Both the position numbers and the translations under genes were made by a program. The notes below the pieces were generated by a model. The model ran no database searches. It was not told the origin of the DNA and was given only the letters and a program-made list of their open reading frames with translations. Shown one piece after another: positions 1-11,136 of a DNA stretch of 44,616 bases; the first letter of the stretch is position 1; each line of letters begins with the position of its first letter. Origin of the DNA: Clostridia bacterium (lineage in GTDB: Bacteria > Bacillota > Clostridia > Oscillospirales > CAG-272); the NCBI GenBank assembly GCA_017466375.1, contig JAFTUH010000013.1, forward strand, positions 1-44,616. The letters run 5' to 3'.

Positions 1-23
1 AGTAAAAGGAGTGAGCAAGTTTC

Positions 24-425
24 ATGGCTACTGCTAACAACGGCAAGAAAGTAATCAAGAAGCGCCGCGAGCGCAAAAACGTTGAGAAGGGCACAGCACC
101 TATCAGCTCCACCGTCAATACCACTCTCGTAACGAGCACCGACGCAGCCGGCACCGCAATCAGCTGGGCATCTGCAGGCGAGAGGGGCGTCAAGGGCTCC
201 CGTAAGTCCACCCCGTTCGCAGCACAGACCGCCGCTGAGACCGCTGCTAAGATTGCCGTAGACCACGGCATGAGAACCGTCGAAGTATTCGTAAAGGGTC
301 CCGGCCCGGGACGTGAGTCCGCAATCCGCGCACTGCAGACTGCCGGTCTCGACATCACGCTGATCCGTGACGTAACCCCGATCCCGCATAACGGCTGCCG
401 CCCGCCGAAGCGTCGTCGTGTATAA
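24..425 (+). CDS. rpsK: 30S ribosomal protein S11
   Basis: S11 is a small-subunit platform protein that contacts 16S rRNA near the mRNA exit path. The 133-residue product has the family signature [14 protein letters not shown] around residues 91-104 and the conserved basic end [11 protein letters not shown]. The first ~35 residues form a Lys/Arg-rich leader, as in many Firmicutes. An AAAGGAG ribosome site lies about 10 bases before the ATG. It is the first complete gene in the window and is followed 21 bp later by rpsD, matching the conserved rpsM-rpsK-rpsD-rpoA-rplQ alpha operon; rpsM presumably lies just upstream, outside the window. Confidence 0.97.
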   Translation: MATANNGKKVIKKRRERKNVEKGTAPISSTVNTTLVTSTDAAGTAISWASAGERGVKGSRKSTPFAAQTAAETAAKIAVDHGMRTVEVFVKGPGPGRESAIRALQTAGLDITLIRDVTPIPHNGCRPPKRRRV

Positions 426-446
426 TCGAAGAGAGGAGAAACCATA

Positions 447-1073
447 ATGGCAAGATATACCGGACCTTCCTGCAAACTTTGCCGCAGAGAAGGAAAGAAG
501 TTGTTTCTGAAGGGCGATCGCTGCCTCAGCGATAAGTGCTCTATCTCCCGCCGTCCCACCGTTCCGGGCCCGCATGCACAGGCTCGCAAGAACGTCAAGG
601 AGTACGGTCTGCAGCACAGAGAGAAGATGACGGCACGCCGCTACTACGGTGTCCTCGAGAACCAGTTCAAGTCCTACTACGTTCAGGCCGACAAGCAGGA
701 GGGCGTTGCAGGTGCAAACCTTCTGAGCCTTCTGGAGCGCCGTCTTGACAACGTAGTGTACAGAATCGGTCTCGCAAGCAGCCGTAAAGAGGCTCGTCAG
801 CTGATCCGTCACGCACATTTCACGCTGAACGGCAAGAAGGTAGACATTCCGTCCATCATTCTGAAGGTCGGCGATGTAATCGCGCTGAAGGATAAGTCCC
901 GTTCTTCCGAGAAGTTCAAGGTTCTCGCAGAACAGATGGCAGCTGTCATCACCCCGAAGTGGCTTGAGGTTGACAAGGATAACTTCTCCTGCAAGGTCAT
1001 CGCGATCCCGCAGAGAGACGATGTCGACTTCCCGTTCGAGGAGCAGCTCATCATCGAGCTCTATTCCAAGTAA
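447..1073 (+). CDS. rpsD: 30S ribosomal protein S4 (zinc-binding type)
   Basis: S4 nucleates 30S assembly on the 5' domain of 16S rRNA. The 208-residue protein has the N-terminal S4 domain and then an S4 RNA-binding fold (residues ~98-160, starting RRLDNVVYRIGLASSRKEARQ). Cysteines at 9, 12, 26 and 31 make up the four-Cys zinc site of the C+ form of S4, which implies that this genome need not rely on the Cys-free paralogue here. A GAGAGGAG ribosome site precedes the ATG. It lies between rpsK and rpoA in the alpha operon; S4 is the known translational repressor of this operon in E. coli and B. subtilis, but its target would lie upstream of the window. Confidence 0.97.
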   Translation: MARYTGPSCKLCRREGKKLFLKGDRCLSDKCSISRRPTVPGPHAQARKNVKEYGLQHREKMTARRYYGVLENQFKSYYVQADKQEGVAGANLLSLLERRLDNVVYRIGLASSRKEARQLIRHAHFTLNGKKVDIPSIILKVGDVIALKDKSRSSEKFKVLAEQMAAVITPKWLEVDKDNFSCKVIAIPQRDDVDFPFEEQLIIELYSK

Positions 1074-1076
1074 TAA

Positions 1077-1108
1077 CCTGCCGGTGTTTCATTCTGCGGA
1101 ACGGCAGG
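1077..1108 (+). promoter_or_regulatory. stem-loop between rpsD and rpoA
   Basis: A 7-bp perfect stem (CCTGCCG / CGGCAGG) encloses an 18-nt loop immediately after the rpsD stop codon, in a 133-bp gap that is unusually long for this operon. There is no U-tract, so it is more likely an mRNA processing, stability or attenuation element than a full terminator. No clear promoter was seen in the rest of the gap. Confidence 0.4.
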
Positions 1109-1206
1109 CAGCATAAGCGCGCCGCGCAGAAGATTGTATCGGCAAGATATCCGTCACCCGGCAAATTTGTGGATTTGCACTAAAGATTAACGGAGGGTTA
1201 TTATTC

Positions 1207-2178
1207 ATGATAGAAATTGAAAAGCCGAATATTACGACTGTGAACTTGTCAGAAGACGGCAGAAACGGAAAGTTCATCGTTGAACCTTTGGAGAGAGGTT
1301 ACGGCGTTACGCTCGGTAACTCGCTCCGCCGTGTTCTTCTGAGTTCCCTCCCCGGCGTCGCTGTTACGAACATTAAGATCGACGGCGTGCTTCACGAGAT
1401 TTCCACGATTACGGGCGTTAAAGAAGACGTCTGTGAGATCGTTCTCAACGTGAAAGGCATCACCGCGAAGCTGTACAGCGATCACGCAAAGATGGCGGTC
1501 ATTGACGTGACCGGTCCGTGCGTGGTTACCGCCGGAGACATCAAGCCGGATCCCGATATTGAGATTCTGAATCCGGATCTTCACATTGCAACAATCGGCG
1601 AAAACGTTCGATTCTATATGGAGCTGACGTTCGACCACGGTCGCGGGTACATCTCCCAGGAAAAGAACAAGCAGATTTACACCGCTGCTTCGCAGAACGT
1701 AGCTGTTCCGCTTGGCACGATCTTCACCGACTCGATCTACACGCCCGTGTACAACGTAAACTATACGGTTGAGAACACGCGTGTAGGCAGCAATACGGAT
1801 TATGACAAGCTGACGCTGGAAGTTCTTACGAACGGCACCATTTCTGCCAAAGAAGCGATTTCTCTTGGCGCCAAGATACTCAACGAGCATCTCAATTTGT
1901 TCGTCGATCTGTCCGACGAGGCAAAGAACGCGGAAATCATGGTTGAGAGCAAAGAAACCGTTAAGGAAAAAGTCCTTGAGATGACCATTGAGGAGCTTGA
2001 CATGTCTGTCCGCAGCTTCAACTGTTTGAAGAGAGCAGGCATTGATACCGTTGAGGATCTGACCAACCGTACCGAAGAGGATATGATCAAGGTCAGAAAC
2101 CTGGGCAAGAAGTCGCTTGAGGAAGTTATTCTCAAACTGCACTCCCTCGGTCTTGATCTGAAGAAAGAGGAAGAGTGA
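1207..2178 (+). CDS. rpoA: DNA-directed RNA polymerase subunit alpha
   Basis: Alpha dimerises through its N-terminal domain to nucleate RNA polymerase assembly, and its C-terminal domain contacts UP elements and activators. The 323 residues cover the full family length: the N-terminal domain carries [20 protein letters not shown] (residues ~27-46), and the CTD begins near [20 protein letters not shown] with the helix-hairpin-helix segment [13 protein letters not shown]. The ATG is preceded by CGGAGGG with a 10-nt spacer. It sits in the standard position between rpsD and rplQ, so it is probably transcribed from the ribosomal promoter upstream of the window. Confidence 0.98.
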   Translation: MIEIEKPNITTVNLSEDGRNGKFIVEPLERGYGVTLGNSLRRVLLSSLPGVAVTNIKIDGVLHEISTITGVKEDVCEIVLNVKGITAKLYSDHAKMAVIDVTGPCVVTAGDIKPDPDIEILNPDLHIATIGENVRFYMELTFDHGRGYISQEKNKQIYTAASQNVAVPLGTIFTDSIYTPVYNVNYTVENTRVGSNTDYDKLTLEVLTNGTISAKEAISLGAKILNEHLNLFVDLSDEAKNAEIMVESKETVKEKVLEMTIEELDMSVRSFNCLKRAGIDTVEDLTNRTEEDMIKVRNLGKKSLEEVILKLHSLGLDLKKEEE

Positions 2179-2223
2179 CGCGCGGACGCGCAACACATCT
2201 AAACGCAAAGGAGGACATGTAAC

Positions 2224-2601
2224 ATGCCCGGTACCAGAAAACTCGGCAGACCGACCGCTCACAGAAATGCGATGCTTCGCGGTCTTGTCACTTATCTGAT
2301 AGAAAACGGCTCCATCGAGACGACTCTCACCCGTGCGAAGGAAGTTCGTGCGATCGCAGAGAAGATGGTCACGCTTGGCAAGACGAACACGCTTGCAAGC
2401 CGCCGTGCCGCCCTTGCTTACATCACGAAGGAGGACGCTGTATCCAAGCTGTTCAGCGTTATCGCTCCGAAGTATGCAGCAGTAAACGGCGGTTACACCC
2501 AGATCTATAAGCTTGGTCCCCGTCGCGGCGACGGCGCTGAGATGGCACTTATCAAGTTCGTGGATCTCGAAGAAGCAAAGGCAGACGAGGCAGCAAAATA
2601 A
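2224..2601 (+). CDS. rplQ: 50S ribosomal protein L17
   Basis: L17 is a large-subunit protein near the polypeptide exit tunnel. The 125-residue product starts [19 protein letters not shown], the canonical opening, and carries the [20 protein letters not shown] core. A strong AAAGGAGG site precedes the ATG. It is the last gene of the alpha operon and is followed 29 bp later by an intrinsic terminator. In many Firmicutes rplQ is followed by ECF transporter genes (ecfA/ecfT) and truA; here the operon simply ends and a convergent hydrolase gene follows. Confidence 0.97.
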   Translation: MPGTRKLGRPTAHRNAMLRGLVTYLIENGSIETTLTRAKEVRAIAEKMVTLGKTNTLASRRAALAYITKEDAVSKLFSVIAPKYAAVNGGYTQIYKLGPRRGDGAEMALIKFVDLEEAKADEAAK

Positions 2602-2630
2602 GCTGAACGCCCGCTGAAATGCAAACAACA

Positions 2631-2663
2631 AAGGCACTTCCCAAATCGGGAGGTGCCTTTTTG
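2631..2663 (+). terminator. rho-independent terminator of the alpha operon
   Basis: A 12-bp stem, AAGGCACTTCCC / GGGAGGTGCCTT with one T-G wobble and a short loop, is followed by a T run. It lies just after rplQ and ends the rpsK-rpsD-rpoA-rplQ transcript. Confidence 0.85.
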
Positions 2664-2680
2664 CGTAGGGGAGGACAGGG

Positions 2681-2735
2681 AGGACGACGGGGAGAAACTT
2701 TTTGCAAAAAGCTCCCCCGCACTTGTCGTCCCCCG
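2681..2735. repeat. imperfect palindrome with GGGGAG...CTCCCC core
   Basis: A nested inverted repeat: outer arms around GACGACGGGGAG / CTCCCCCGcacttGTCGTC enclose an inner ACTTTTTGCAAAAAG palindrome. It lies between the convergent rplQ and hydrolase genes, so it could act as a terminator for the minus-strand transcript. It resembles short palindromic intergenic elements of gut Clostridia. Only one copy is visible here, so its repeat status is an inference. Confidence 0.45.
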
Positions 2736-2743
2736 TCGTATGT

Positions 2744-5841
<3,098 letters not shown>

Positions 5842-5848
5842 TCAAGGG

Positions 5849-5882
5849 AAAAACACCGCCGTGCTCCGTGGAGGCGGCGGTG
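5849..5882 (-). terminator. terminator of the SLH/M23 surface-protein gene
   Basis: On the minus strand a GC-rich stem (arms CACCGCC / GGCGGTG, extendable) is followed by TTTTT. It starts about 7 bp after the surface-protein stop codon and lies upstream of ligA. Confidence 0.7.
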
Positions 5883-5888
5883 CAGAAG

Positions 5889-7583
5889 TCATTTCAGATA
5901 CGTCCAGCGCAGACCGTACGTGGTGTAGATAATTGTTTGCGAGCGGACGAACAGGGCGTTCTCGGGATACACGTTGCCGCTGCCCGTCAGAGCCATGGAG
6001 GTCTGATATTTGCCGCGGATTACGGCGATGTGGACGTGGGAGCCGGTAGCACCGCCCGCGACGCCTGCGTGGTAAAAATACTCACCCTGCGCCACAGTCT
6101 GTCCGATGTAGAGATCGCTGACGTTATTGTCGTGCATAAACACAACGGTCATATAATCGATGGTGCCGTCGGCATAAACGACAGGCTCCTTGCTTTCCAG
6201 CCAGACGGTGTTATAGCGGTTGTAGCCGCGGTCGACGCGGACGATTTCGCCTGTGAACGGGGCGAAGACCGCACCCGAGCGCGTCGTGATATCCAGCGCG
6301 TTCTGCTTCTGGTGAGAGAAGTTGTCGTAGTAACCCTGCGTGATCATCATATCCTCCGCAGGATAGATGGCGAATTCATAGCCCTGCTCGTTGACGACCT
6401 CGTCGAATTCGAAAGACCAGAGCTGCTCATAGCCCTCCTCACCGAGCGGGCGGAGCGTGATCGCGTTGCCGTCCTTGCCGGTCTCATTGGAGAGTGCGAG
6501 CGTCGGATCCTTTGCGGAAAGGAGATACCATCCGCGATCGGCAGTGCCCGCATACTGCAGAATGAACTCGGCAGCGTACGGGGAGCTTGCGCTGAACAAA
6601 GCCGCGCTCTGCAGATAATTGAAGCCGAGCAGGCGGTTGTAGCCGCCCTTGGACGCCGAGGAGAACAGGCGGTATGTGCCGTTTTCCGTCTGCTCGACGC
6701 GGAATTTCTGGGAAATATCGTCGGTGCGGGCCCACGTCGTGACTTTTACGCCTTCGTAATCCTGATTGGCACCGTCAACGAATACGTTGAGGCAGCGCTT
6801 TTCACCGGAGACGGTAATTGTGTATTTTCCGTCCGGCAGGGATTTGATCGTGGAGTAGCCCTGCGATTTGATGTAGGCATCCACTTCCTTGTTGTCCTCA
6901 TTCCAAAGAAGGAACTGAACGTCACGGTAGTTGAGAAGCCCCTTCTGCACGAGGGAGAAGGACAGCGTCTGCTCGGAGTCCTTGCACGTAGTATCCAGCG
7001 TGCGGTACAGCATCAGGGTTGCCTGACCGCGTGTGACCTCTTTTTCGTTTTCGGAGCAAATACCGATTTGCTTGCCGATCCTAACGGTATCCTCCAGGGA
7101 AAAACCGGAGCCGTAGCCAAGCGCGTTCAGCATATATTTCATGAACACGGGCGTGGATACGCTGTCGTCGGGGAAGAAAAGTTTACTATCCTCGGATACG
7201 ATGCCGCGGTGAACAAAATAGCCGACGTACGGGCTTCCCCAATCGGGGATATCGATGAATTTGTGCGGATAATTGTTCTGCAGAACGTCGGATTCCTCAC
7301 CGAGCAGGCGGATGACCATGATGATGCATTCAAGGTTGGTGAGAGGACGCTCCAGCGCGAAGTTGATGACACCGTCCACGGTGCCGACGCCGCTCATAAG
7401 ACCGAGGTAGTAGAGGCGCTCAGCGGCCTGTTCTTCTGTGATTTGGGGGTTGACTTTCAGTACGGAGTCAACGGATGTACTGTCGGCGGCAGTATCGGTC
7501 GGCAGGACATCTGCGGCAGTGACCGGCTGCATAAGCAGAAACAGGGAAAGCAGTATGCAGACGGCAGAGTGCAGTTTTCGCAT
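5889..7583 (-). CDS. secreted SLH-domain / ricin-like / M23-like surface protein
   Basis: A 564-residue exported protein of modular build. Residues 1-24 form a signal peptide (basic start, then LLSLFLLMQPVTAADV). Residues ~45-190 resemble S-layer homology repeats (for example PHKFIDIPDWGSPYVGYFVHRG), which would anchor it to wall polymers. Residues ~255-400 look like a ricin-type beta-trefoil (NAITLRPLGEEGYEQLWSFE). The C-terminal ~140 residues match the LytM/M23 fold, with GSHVHI (H516, H518) and D431. The usual first zinc ligand, His four residues before that Asp, is Gln427, and the nearest His is at 424, so catalysis is uncertain. It probably acts in cell-wall binding or remodelling. The promoter is clear and it has its own terminator. 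Confidence 0.8.
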   Translation of the reverse strand: MRKLHSAVCILLSLFLLMQPVTAADVLPTDTAADSTSVDSVLKVNPQITEEQAAERLYYLGLMSGVGTVDGVINFALERPLTNLECIIMVIRLLGEESDVLQNNYPHKFIDIPDWGSPYVGYFVHRGIVSEDSKLFFPDDSVSTPVFMKYMLNALGYGSGFSLEDTVRIGKQIGICSENEKEVTRGQATLMLYRTLDTTCKDSEQTLSFSLVQKGLLNYRDVQFLLWNEDNKEVDAYIKSQGYSTIKSLPDGKYTITVSGEKRCLNVFVDGANQDYEGVKVTTWARTDDISQKFRVEQTENGTYRLFSSASKGGYNRLLGFNYLQSAALFSASSPYAAEFILQYAGTADRGWYLLSAKDPTLALSNETGKDGNAITLRPLGEEGYEQLWSFEFDEVVNEQGYEFAIYPAEDMMITQGYYDNFSHQKQNALDITTRSGAVFAPFTGEIVRVDRGYNRYNTVWLESKEPVVYADGTIDYMTVVFMHDNNVSDLYIGQTVAQGEYFYHAGVAGGATGSHVHIAVIRGKYQTSMALTGSGNVYPENALFVRSQTIIYTTYGLRWTYLK

Positions 7584-7664
7584 AGGAAAGTACGCTCCTG
7601 AAATGTAAATAGACGGGTACGGTTACCCGAGTGTAAATGCGGAAAAGAATCCACATTCCACTCT

Positions 7665-7693
7665 ATTATACTACATTTGAAAGAAAAAATCAA
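7665..7693 (-). promoter_or_regulatory. promoter of the SLH/M23 gene
   Basis: Minus strand TTGATT, a 17-nt spacer and TATAAT, 82 bp before the ATG. This is a sigma-A type match. Confidence 0.75.
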
Positions 7694-7741
7694 CTCTTTT
7701 TTGCAGTATCCCCATTTTGCGGGGGATGATGCAGAAAACAG

Positions 7742-7771
7742 AAAAAAGACTGCCGTTTCGGGCAGCCTTTC
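7742..7771 (-). terminator. terminator of the cyclophilin gene
   Basis: Minus-strand stem GGCTGCC / GGCAGTC with a short loop, followed by TTTTTT just after the cyclophilin stop codon. Confidence 0.75.
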
Positions 7772-7777
7772 TGTTTC

Positions 7778-8353
7778 TTATTCCTTTACGGTACGGATTG
7801 TTTTGATGACCTGACTTACGAGCGGTCTGTCGTCGGAGTTCGTCTTCGTCGTTGCGATCGCATCCACGACCTCCATACCCTCGATTACGCGTCCGAATGC
7901 GGCATACTGACCGTCCAGATACGTCGAATCCGCGTGTACGATAAAGAACTGCGAGCTTGCGCTGTCATAACTGCGGGAGCGCGCCATGGAGATGACACCG
8001 CGCACGTGCGAGATATTGTTCTGCACGCCGTTCACGAGGAATTCTCCCTTGATATTCTTGCCGGAGCCGCCCATACCCGTGCCGGTCGGATCGCCGCCCT
8101 GGATCATGAAGTTTTCGATGACGCGGTGGAAGATGTGCCCGTCATAGAAGCCTGCATCGGCAAGCGAGGTGAAGTTCTCTACCGTGATCGGTGCAACGGC
8201 AGGATACAGCTCGAGGCGGATGACGCCGCCGTTTTCCATAGTGATTTCAACCATAACAGGTTCCCCGTTATCTCCGCTGTCGCCGCCTGAGCAGCCTGCC
8301 GTGCAAGTGATGATCAGGACAAGGGACAGAAGAAGGGTAATAATTCTCTTCAT
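7778..8353 (-). CDS. lipoprotein cyclophilin-type peptidyl-prolyl isomerase
   Basis: It probably catalyses cis-trans isomerisation of Xaa-Pro bonds in proteins outside the membrane. The 191-residue product begins with a lipoprotein signal (hydrophobic core, then TAGC with lipidated Cys21), followed by a Gly/Asp/Ser linker and the cyclophilin domain. Visible motifs are IFHRVIENFMIQGGDPTGTG (catalytic Arg and the GGD), SSQFFIVH and LDGQYAAFGRV. The His often found in the LDGxH position is Tyr, as in some bacterial members. The ATG follows GAAAGGA. It is a single-gene unit with a consensus promoter. It complements the parvulin lipoprotein at 26657-27745 as a second extracytoplasmic foldase. Confidence 0.93.
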   Translation of the reverse strand: MKRIITLLLSLVLIITCTAGCSGGDSGDNGEPVMVEITMENGGVIRLELYPAVAPITVENFTSLADAGFYDGHIFHRVIENFMIQGGDPTGTGMGGSGKNIKGEFLVNGVQNNISHVRGVISMARSRSYDSASSQFFIVHADSTYLDGQYAAFGRVIEGMEVVDAIATTKTNSDDRPLVSQVIKTIRTVKE

Positions 8354-8402
8354 GCGGAAATAAACATCCTTTCTTGAATTTCAGCGATTTTGCGCTGTTA
8401 CC

Positions 8403-8431
8403 ATTATACCCCATCCGGCGCCGTATGTCAA
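8403..8431 (-). promoter_or_regulatory. consensus promoter of the cyclophilin gene
   Basis: Minus strand TTGACA, exactly 17 nt, then TATAAT: a perfect sigma-A consensus, 50 bp before the start codon. Confidence 0.85.
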
Positions 8432-8515
8432 ATGATTTTTGAAATTCGGTACGGTTCGTTTGAAAAAGCGCCGCTTTGCATATACTGGATACAGAACACG
8501 AGGGGAGGGCATCGG

Positions 8516-9580
8516 ATGAAAACGGAAACATGGGTGAGGCTTGCGGCGATCGGGATCTGCACCGCGTTTGCGGCGGCGGCGGTGTACGTCGTGATCCGAT
8601 CTTTTCTGGGGATTCTTCTGCCGTTTGCACTTGCGGCACTTGTGGCGTCGCTTTTGCGTCCTGCCGCATCCTTTCTCCACCGCCGCTTCCGATTGCCGGA
8701 GAAGATCGGCGGTACGGTGCTCATCCTCGGTGCGGTCACCGTCCTTTCGTGGGGGATCGTTGCCCTTGGACGGTGGCTGTACGAATCGGCAAGAGAACTG
8801 ATCGCCGCACTTCCCGCGATGCTGAATGACGCGGACAATCCGCTCAGACGGTTTACGGATCTCATCGAAAAAATCGGCGGCACGAAGGAGAACGCAGGCG
8901 ATCTTGAAGCACTGTACGGGATGCTCTCCGGCATGGTGGAGGAAGCGATCAGTGCCGCCAGCGCCGCGCTCACCTCGGGCGCTACGGCTGTCATTATGCG
9001 CCTGCCGCACGTGATCTTATCCGTTGTGGTCGGTGTGATTGCGCTGTTCTATCTGTTTTTTGACCGGAGCGCGATCCGTCGGCAGCTTCGCTTTTTTCTC
9101 AGCGAGCAGACGCTTGCAAAGCTCGGCGGATTCTTCTCGCGGATGCGTGCGGCGATCGGCGGCTATGCGCGGGCGTATCTCGTACTGCTCTTTCTTACCT
9201 ATGCGGAGCTGCTCGCCGGATTTCTCCTTTTGGACGTCGATCGCCCGGCCGTTATCGCCGCGATCGTTGCCGTCGTCGATTTTCTGCCCGTGTTCGGCGT
9301 CGGGACCGTGCTCCTGCCGTGGAGTATTTTTGCCTTCCTTGGCGGGGATATGTTCCGCGGCGTGGGACTTTTGATCCTGTTCGGCGTGATGTATATCGTG
9401 CGCCAGTTTGTTGAGCCGCGTCTGCTCGGCAGTACGATCGGGATCCATCCCCTCTTTACGCTGTTTGCGTTTTTTGCAGGACTCTCCCTGTTCGGCGTGT
9501 GGGGATTGATCATTGCGCCGATTCTGCTCTACGGTGCGAAGGCGGTCTTTGCCGGACTGACAGAGGCGCGGCCGGAGTAG
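8516..9580 (+). CDS. AI-2E family transporter (permease-like)
   Basis: A 354-residue multi-pass membrane protein of the AI-2E/PerM/YtvI family, whose members include exporters and Na+/H+ antiporters; the substrate cannot be told from sequence. Hydrophobic segments occur at about residues 12-40, 63-82 and 160-185, and densely from 205 to 345, with the family's soluble helical region (residues ~85-155) between. The C-terminal motif VEPRLLGSTIGIHPLFTLFA is typical. The start at 8516 was chosen because a GGGAGGG site lies 8-9 nt before it; an upstream in-frame ATG at 8390 would add an unlikely 42-residue polar leader. The stop is TAG, one of three genuine TAG stops in the window. Confidence 0.9.
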   Translation: MKTETWVRLAAIGICTAFAAAAVYVVIRSFLGILLPFALAALVASLLRPAASFLHRRFRLPEKIGGTVLILGAVTVLSWGIVALGRWLYESARELIAALPAMLNDADNPLRRFTDLIEKIGGTKENAGDLEALYGMLSGMVEEAISAASAALTSGATAVIMRLPHVILSVVVGVIALFYLFFDRSAIRRQLRFFLSEQTLAKLGGFFSRMRAAIGGYARAYLVLLFLTYAELLAGFLLLDVDRPAVIAAIVAVVDFLPVFGVGTVLLPWSIFAFLGGDMFRGVGLLILFGVMYIVRQFVEPRLLGSTIGIHPLFTLFAFFAGLSLFGVWGLIIAPILLYGAKAVFAGLTEARPE

Positions 9581-9677
9581 CGGACGGCAAAAATTTTCGG
9601 GCGATTTGCAAATCGTTTATACCTAAGTCAAAAAATACGTGTATACTGTATATACAAACATGAAGGGGGCGATATGT

Positions 9678-10358
9678 ATGCAAAAAACGGAAATGCCGAC
9701 GATGGAAGAGATGGAGCTTACCGTATCGGGGCGTCCGGCGCCGCTGTCGGATGTGATGAAGGAATTCCGCACGCAGATGCACCTGTACGCGGCAGGAATC
9801 CGCACCGTCGTCATGAAGCTCGAGACGATGGATGAGGAATTCCACGCCAAATACGACTACAATCCTATCCACCATATCGAATCCCGCCTGAAGGAGCCGC
9901 GGTCCATTTTCGATAAGATGAACCGGCTCGGCATCGCCGCTACGATTGAGGAGATGAAAAAATCCCTCACCGATATCGCAGGCGTGCGCGTCATCTGCAA
10001 TTACATAAGCGATACGGAAAAGGTCGCGGAGCTGCTTCTCAAGCAGGATGACGTTGAGCTGATCCGCAAATCGAACTACATCACCCATCCGAAGGAAAGC
10101 GGATACCGATCTCTGCATCTCGTTGTAAGCGTGCCGGTATACCTGTCCGAGCGGACGGAGCGAGTGCCCGTCGAGGTGCAGATCCGCACGATCGCCATGG
10201 ACTGCTGGGCGAGTCTGGAACATCATCTCCGCTACAAGGCGGCGGGAGACGTGCCGGAGGATCTCAGATACCGGCTGAAGATCTGCGCGATGGCGATTTC
10301 TGAGGTCGATACGGAGATGCAGGAGATCAAACGTGCCATGGATCGCCTGCCGCGCTGA
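9678..10358 (+). CDS. relQ: RelQ-like small alarmone synthetase (GTP pyrophosphokinase)
   Basis: It transfers pyrophosphate from ATP to GDP/GTP to make (p)ppGpp. The 226-residue protein consists of the synthetase domain only, without the HD hydrolase, TGS or ACT domains, which is the small alarmone synthetase architecture. Visible motifs are DIAGVRVICNYISD, HPKESGYRSLHLVV and VEVQIRTIAMDCWASLEHHL, all conserved in RelQ/RelP. The ATG at 9678 follows GAAGGGGG at 8 nt; in-frame ATGs at 9639 and 9660 lack a site. RelQ rather than RelP is inferred from overall similarity. Its 3' end overlaps the convergent lipase-like gene by 32 bp. Confidence 0.9.
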   Translation: MQKTEMPTMEEMELTVSGRPAPLSDVMKEFRTQMHLYAAGIRTVVMKLETMDEEFHAKYDYNPIHHIESRLKEPRSIFDKMNRLGIAATIEEMKKSLTDIAGVRVICNYISDTEKVAELLLKQDDVELIRKSNYITHPKESGYRSLHLVVSVPVYLSERTERVPVEVQIRTIAMDCWASLEHHLRYKAAGDVPEDLRYRLKICAMAISEVDTEMQEIKRAMDRLPR

Positions 10359-10968
10359 TATACTCCTCGAGGGACTTTTCATACGATTCGGGACGGTGCG
10401 CGTCGATGGATGTGTACCGTCCTTTTTCGCCGATCTCCAGCATTGTGCCGACGTGCGTGTAGCCGAGTGCGGCAGGCGGCAGATGCGTCACGGCATCGTC
10501 CAGATTGCGCACGACAGTGAACGTCTGCCAGCGTTCTTTTGGCCAGAGCGTGCCGGGCAGCCGCCACAGTACACGCGGCGCGCCGAATCCGAATCCGCGC
10601 AGATGTTCCCGATACGGCTTGTGGGTGAACCATATGTACTCGTGGCAGAGCATGGCAAGTGCGCCGCCGTGGCTGTATCCCGATACGGTGACGTGTGTTT
10701 CGTGCGTTTTCGCGATTGCTTCGGCGATATACGGCTCAGCGCTTTTCCAGACGCGGAGAAAGCCGCGGTGGCACATCCATCGGTGCGGCATATCGCGGTA
10801 GGGAAGCGCGGGGAAATCGAGATTGTTTTCCCAGTCGGTGCTGCCGCTGCTCGCTTCGAACAGGATGTAGAGCGTGCCGTTTTCTCGGTGGAAAGCGAAG
10901 CTGGCATCGTTTTCAGCCCGTACGTACCGTGCGTGCAGCGTCAGTGAGAAGAGCTCGGCGAGATTCAT
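10327..10968 (-). CDS. lipase class 3-like alpha/beta hydrolase
   Basis: A 213-residue cytosolic protein with no signal peptide. The nucleophile elbow is GYSHGGALAMLCHE (GxSxG); a later Asp in RNLDDAVTHLPP is the probable acid, and the His in RYTSIDAHRPE may complete the triad. LYILFEASSGSTDWENNLDF matches the start of the lipase (class 3) domain. The substrate is unknown and could be a lipid or phospholipid. The ATG follows GGAGGAAAGG. The last 32 bp overlap antisense to the end of relQ, so the convergent mRNAs share complementary tails. Confidence 0.82.
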   Translation of the reverse strand: MNLAELFSLTLHARYVRAENDASFAFHRENGTLYILFEASSGSTDWENNLDFPALPYRDMPHRWMCHRGFLRVWKSAEPYIAEAIAKTHETHVTVSGYSHGGALAMLCHEYIWFTHKPYREHLRGFGFGAPRVLWRLPGTLWPKERWQTFTVVRNLDDAVTHLPPAALGYTHVGTMLEIGEKGRYTSIDAHRPESYEKSLEEYISAAGDPWHV

Positions 10969-11041
10969 AACCTTTCCTCCTTCGTTTTTCAGAGAATGGA
11001 TTTCTGTACGAAATAATTGCGCGCCGGGATCGGATTCTGTC

Positions 11042-11070
11042 TTGACATCCGAGGAAGTTTGTGCTATTAT
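11042..11070 (+). promoter_or_regulatory. promoter of the 259-residue membrane protein gene
   Basis: TTGACA, a 17-nt spacer and TATTAT (with an overlapping TATAAT 5 bp later), about 70 bp before the ATG. Confidence 0.8.
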
Positions 11071-11136
11071 ATAATAGTATTGTGAGTAGTATGCGCGGGC
11101 GCGCAGTCACAAATCTTACATAACGGAGTGTAAACC

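Noticed and set aside
1249-2637. 462-codon frame antisense to rpoA and rplQ
   Set aside because: Opposite conserved genes and across the terminator; an artefact of codon bias.
5868-7601. 577-codon frame antisense to the SLH/M23 gene
   Set aside because: Same codon-usage artefact; the minus-strand frame has a signal peptide, promoter, ribosome site and domains.
9578-9677. Readthrough of the AI-2E gene TAG as evidence for recoding
   Set aside because: The frame stays open but runs into relQ out of frame and gives no family-like sequence, so this TAG is a true stop.
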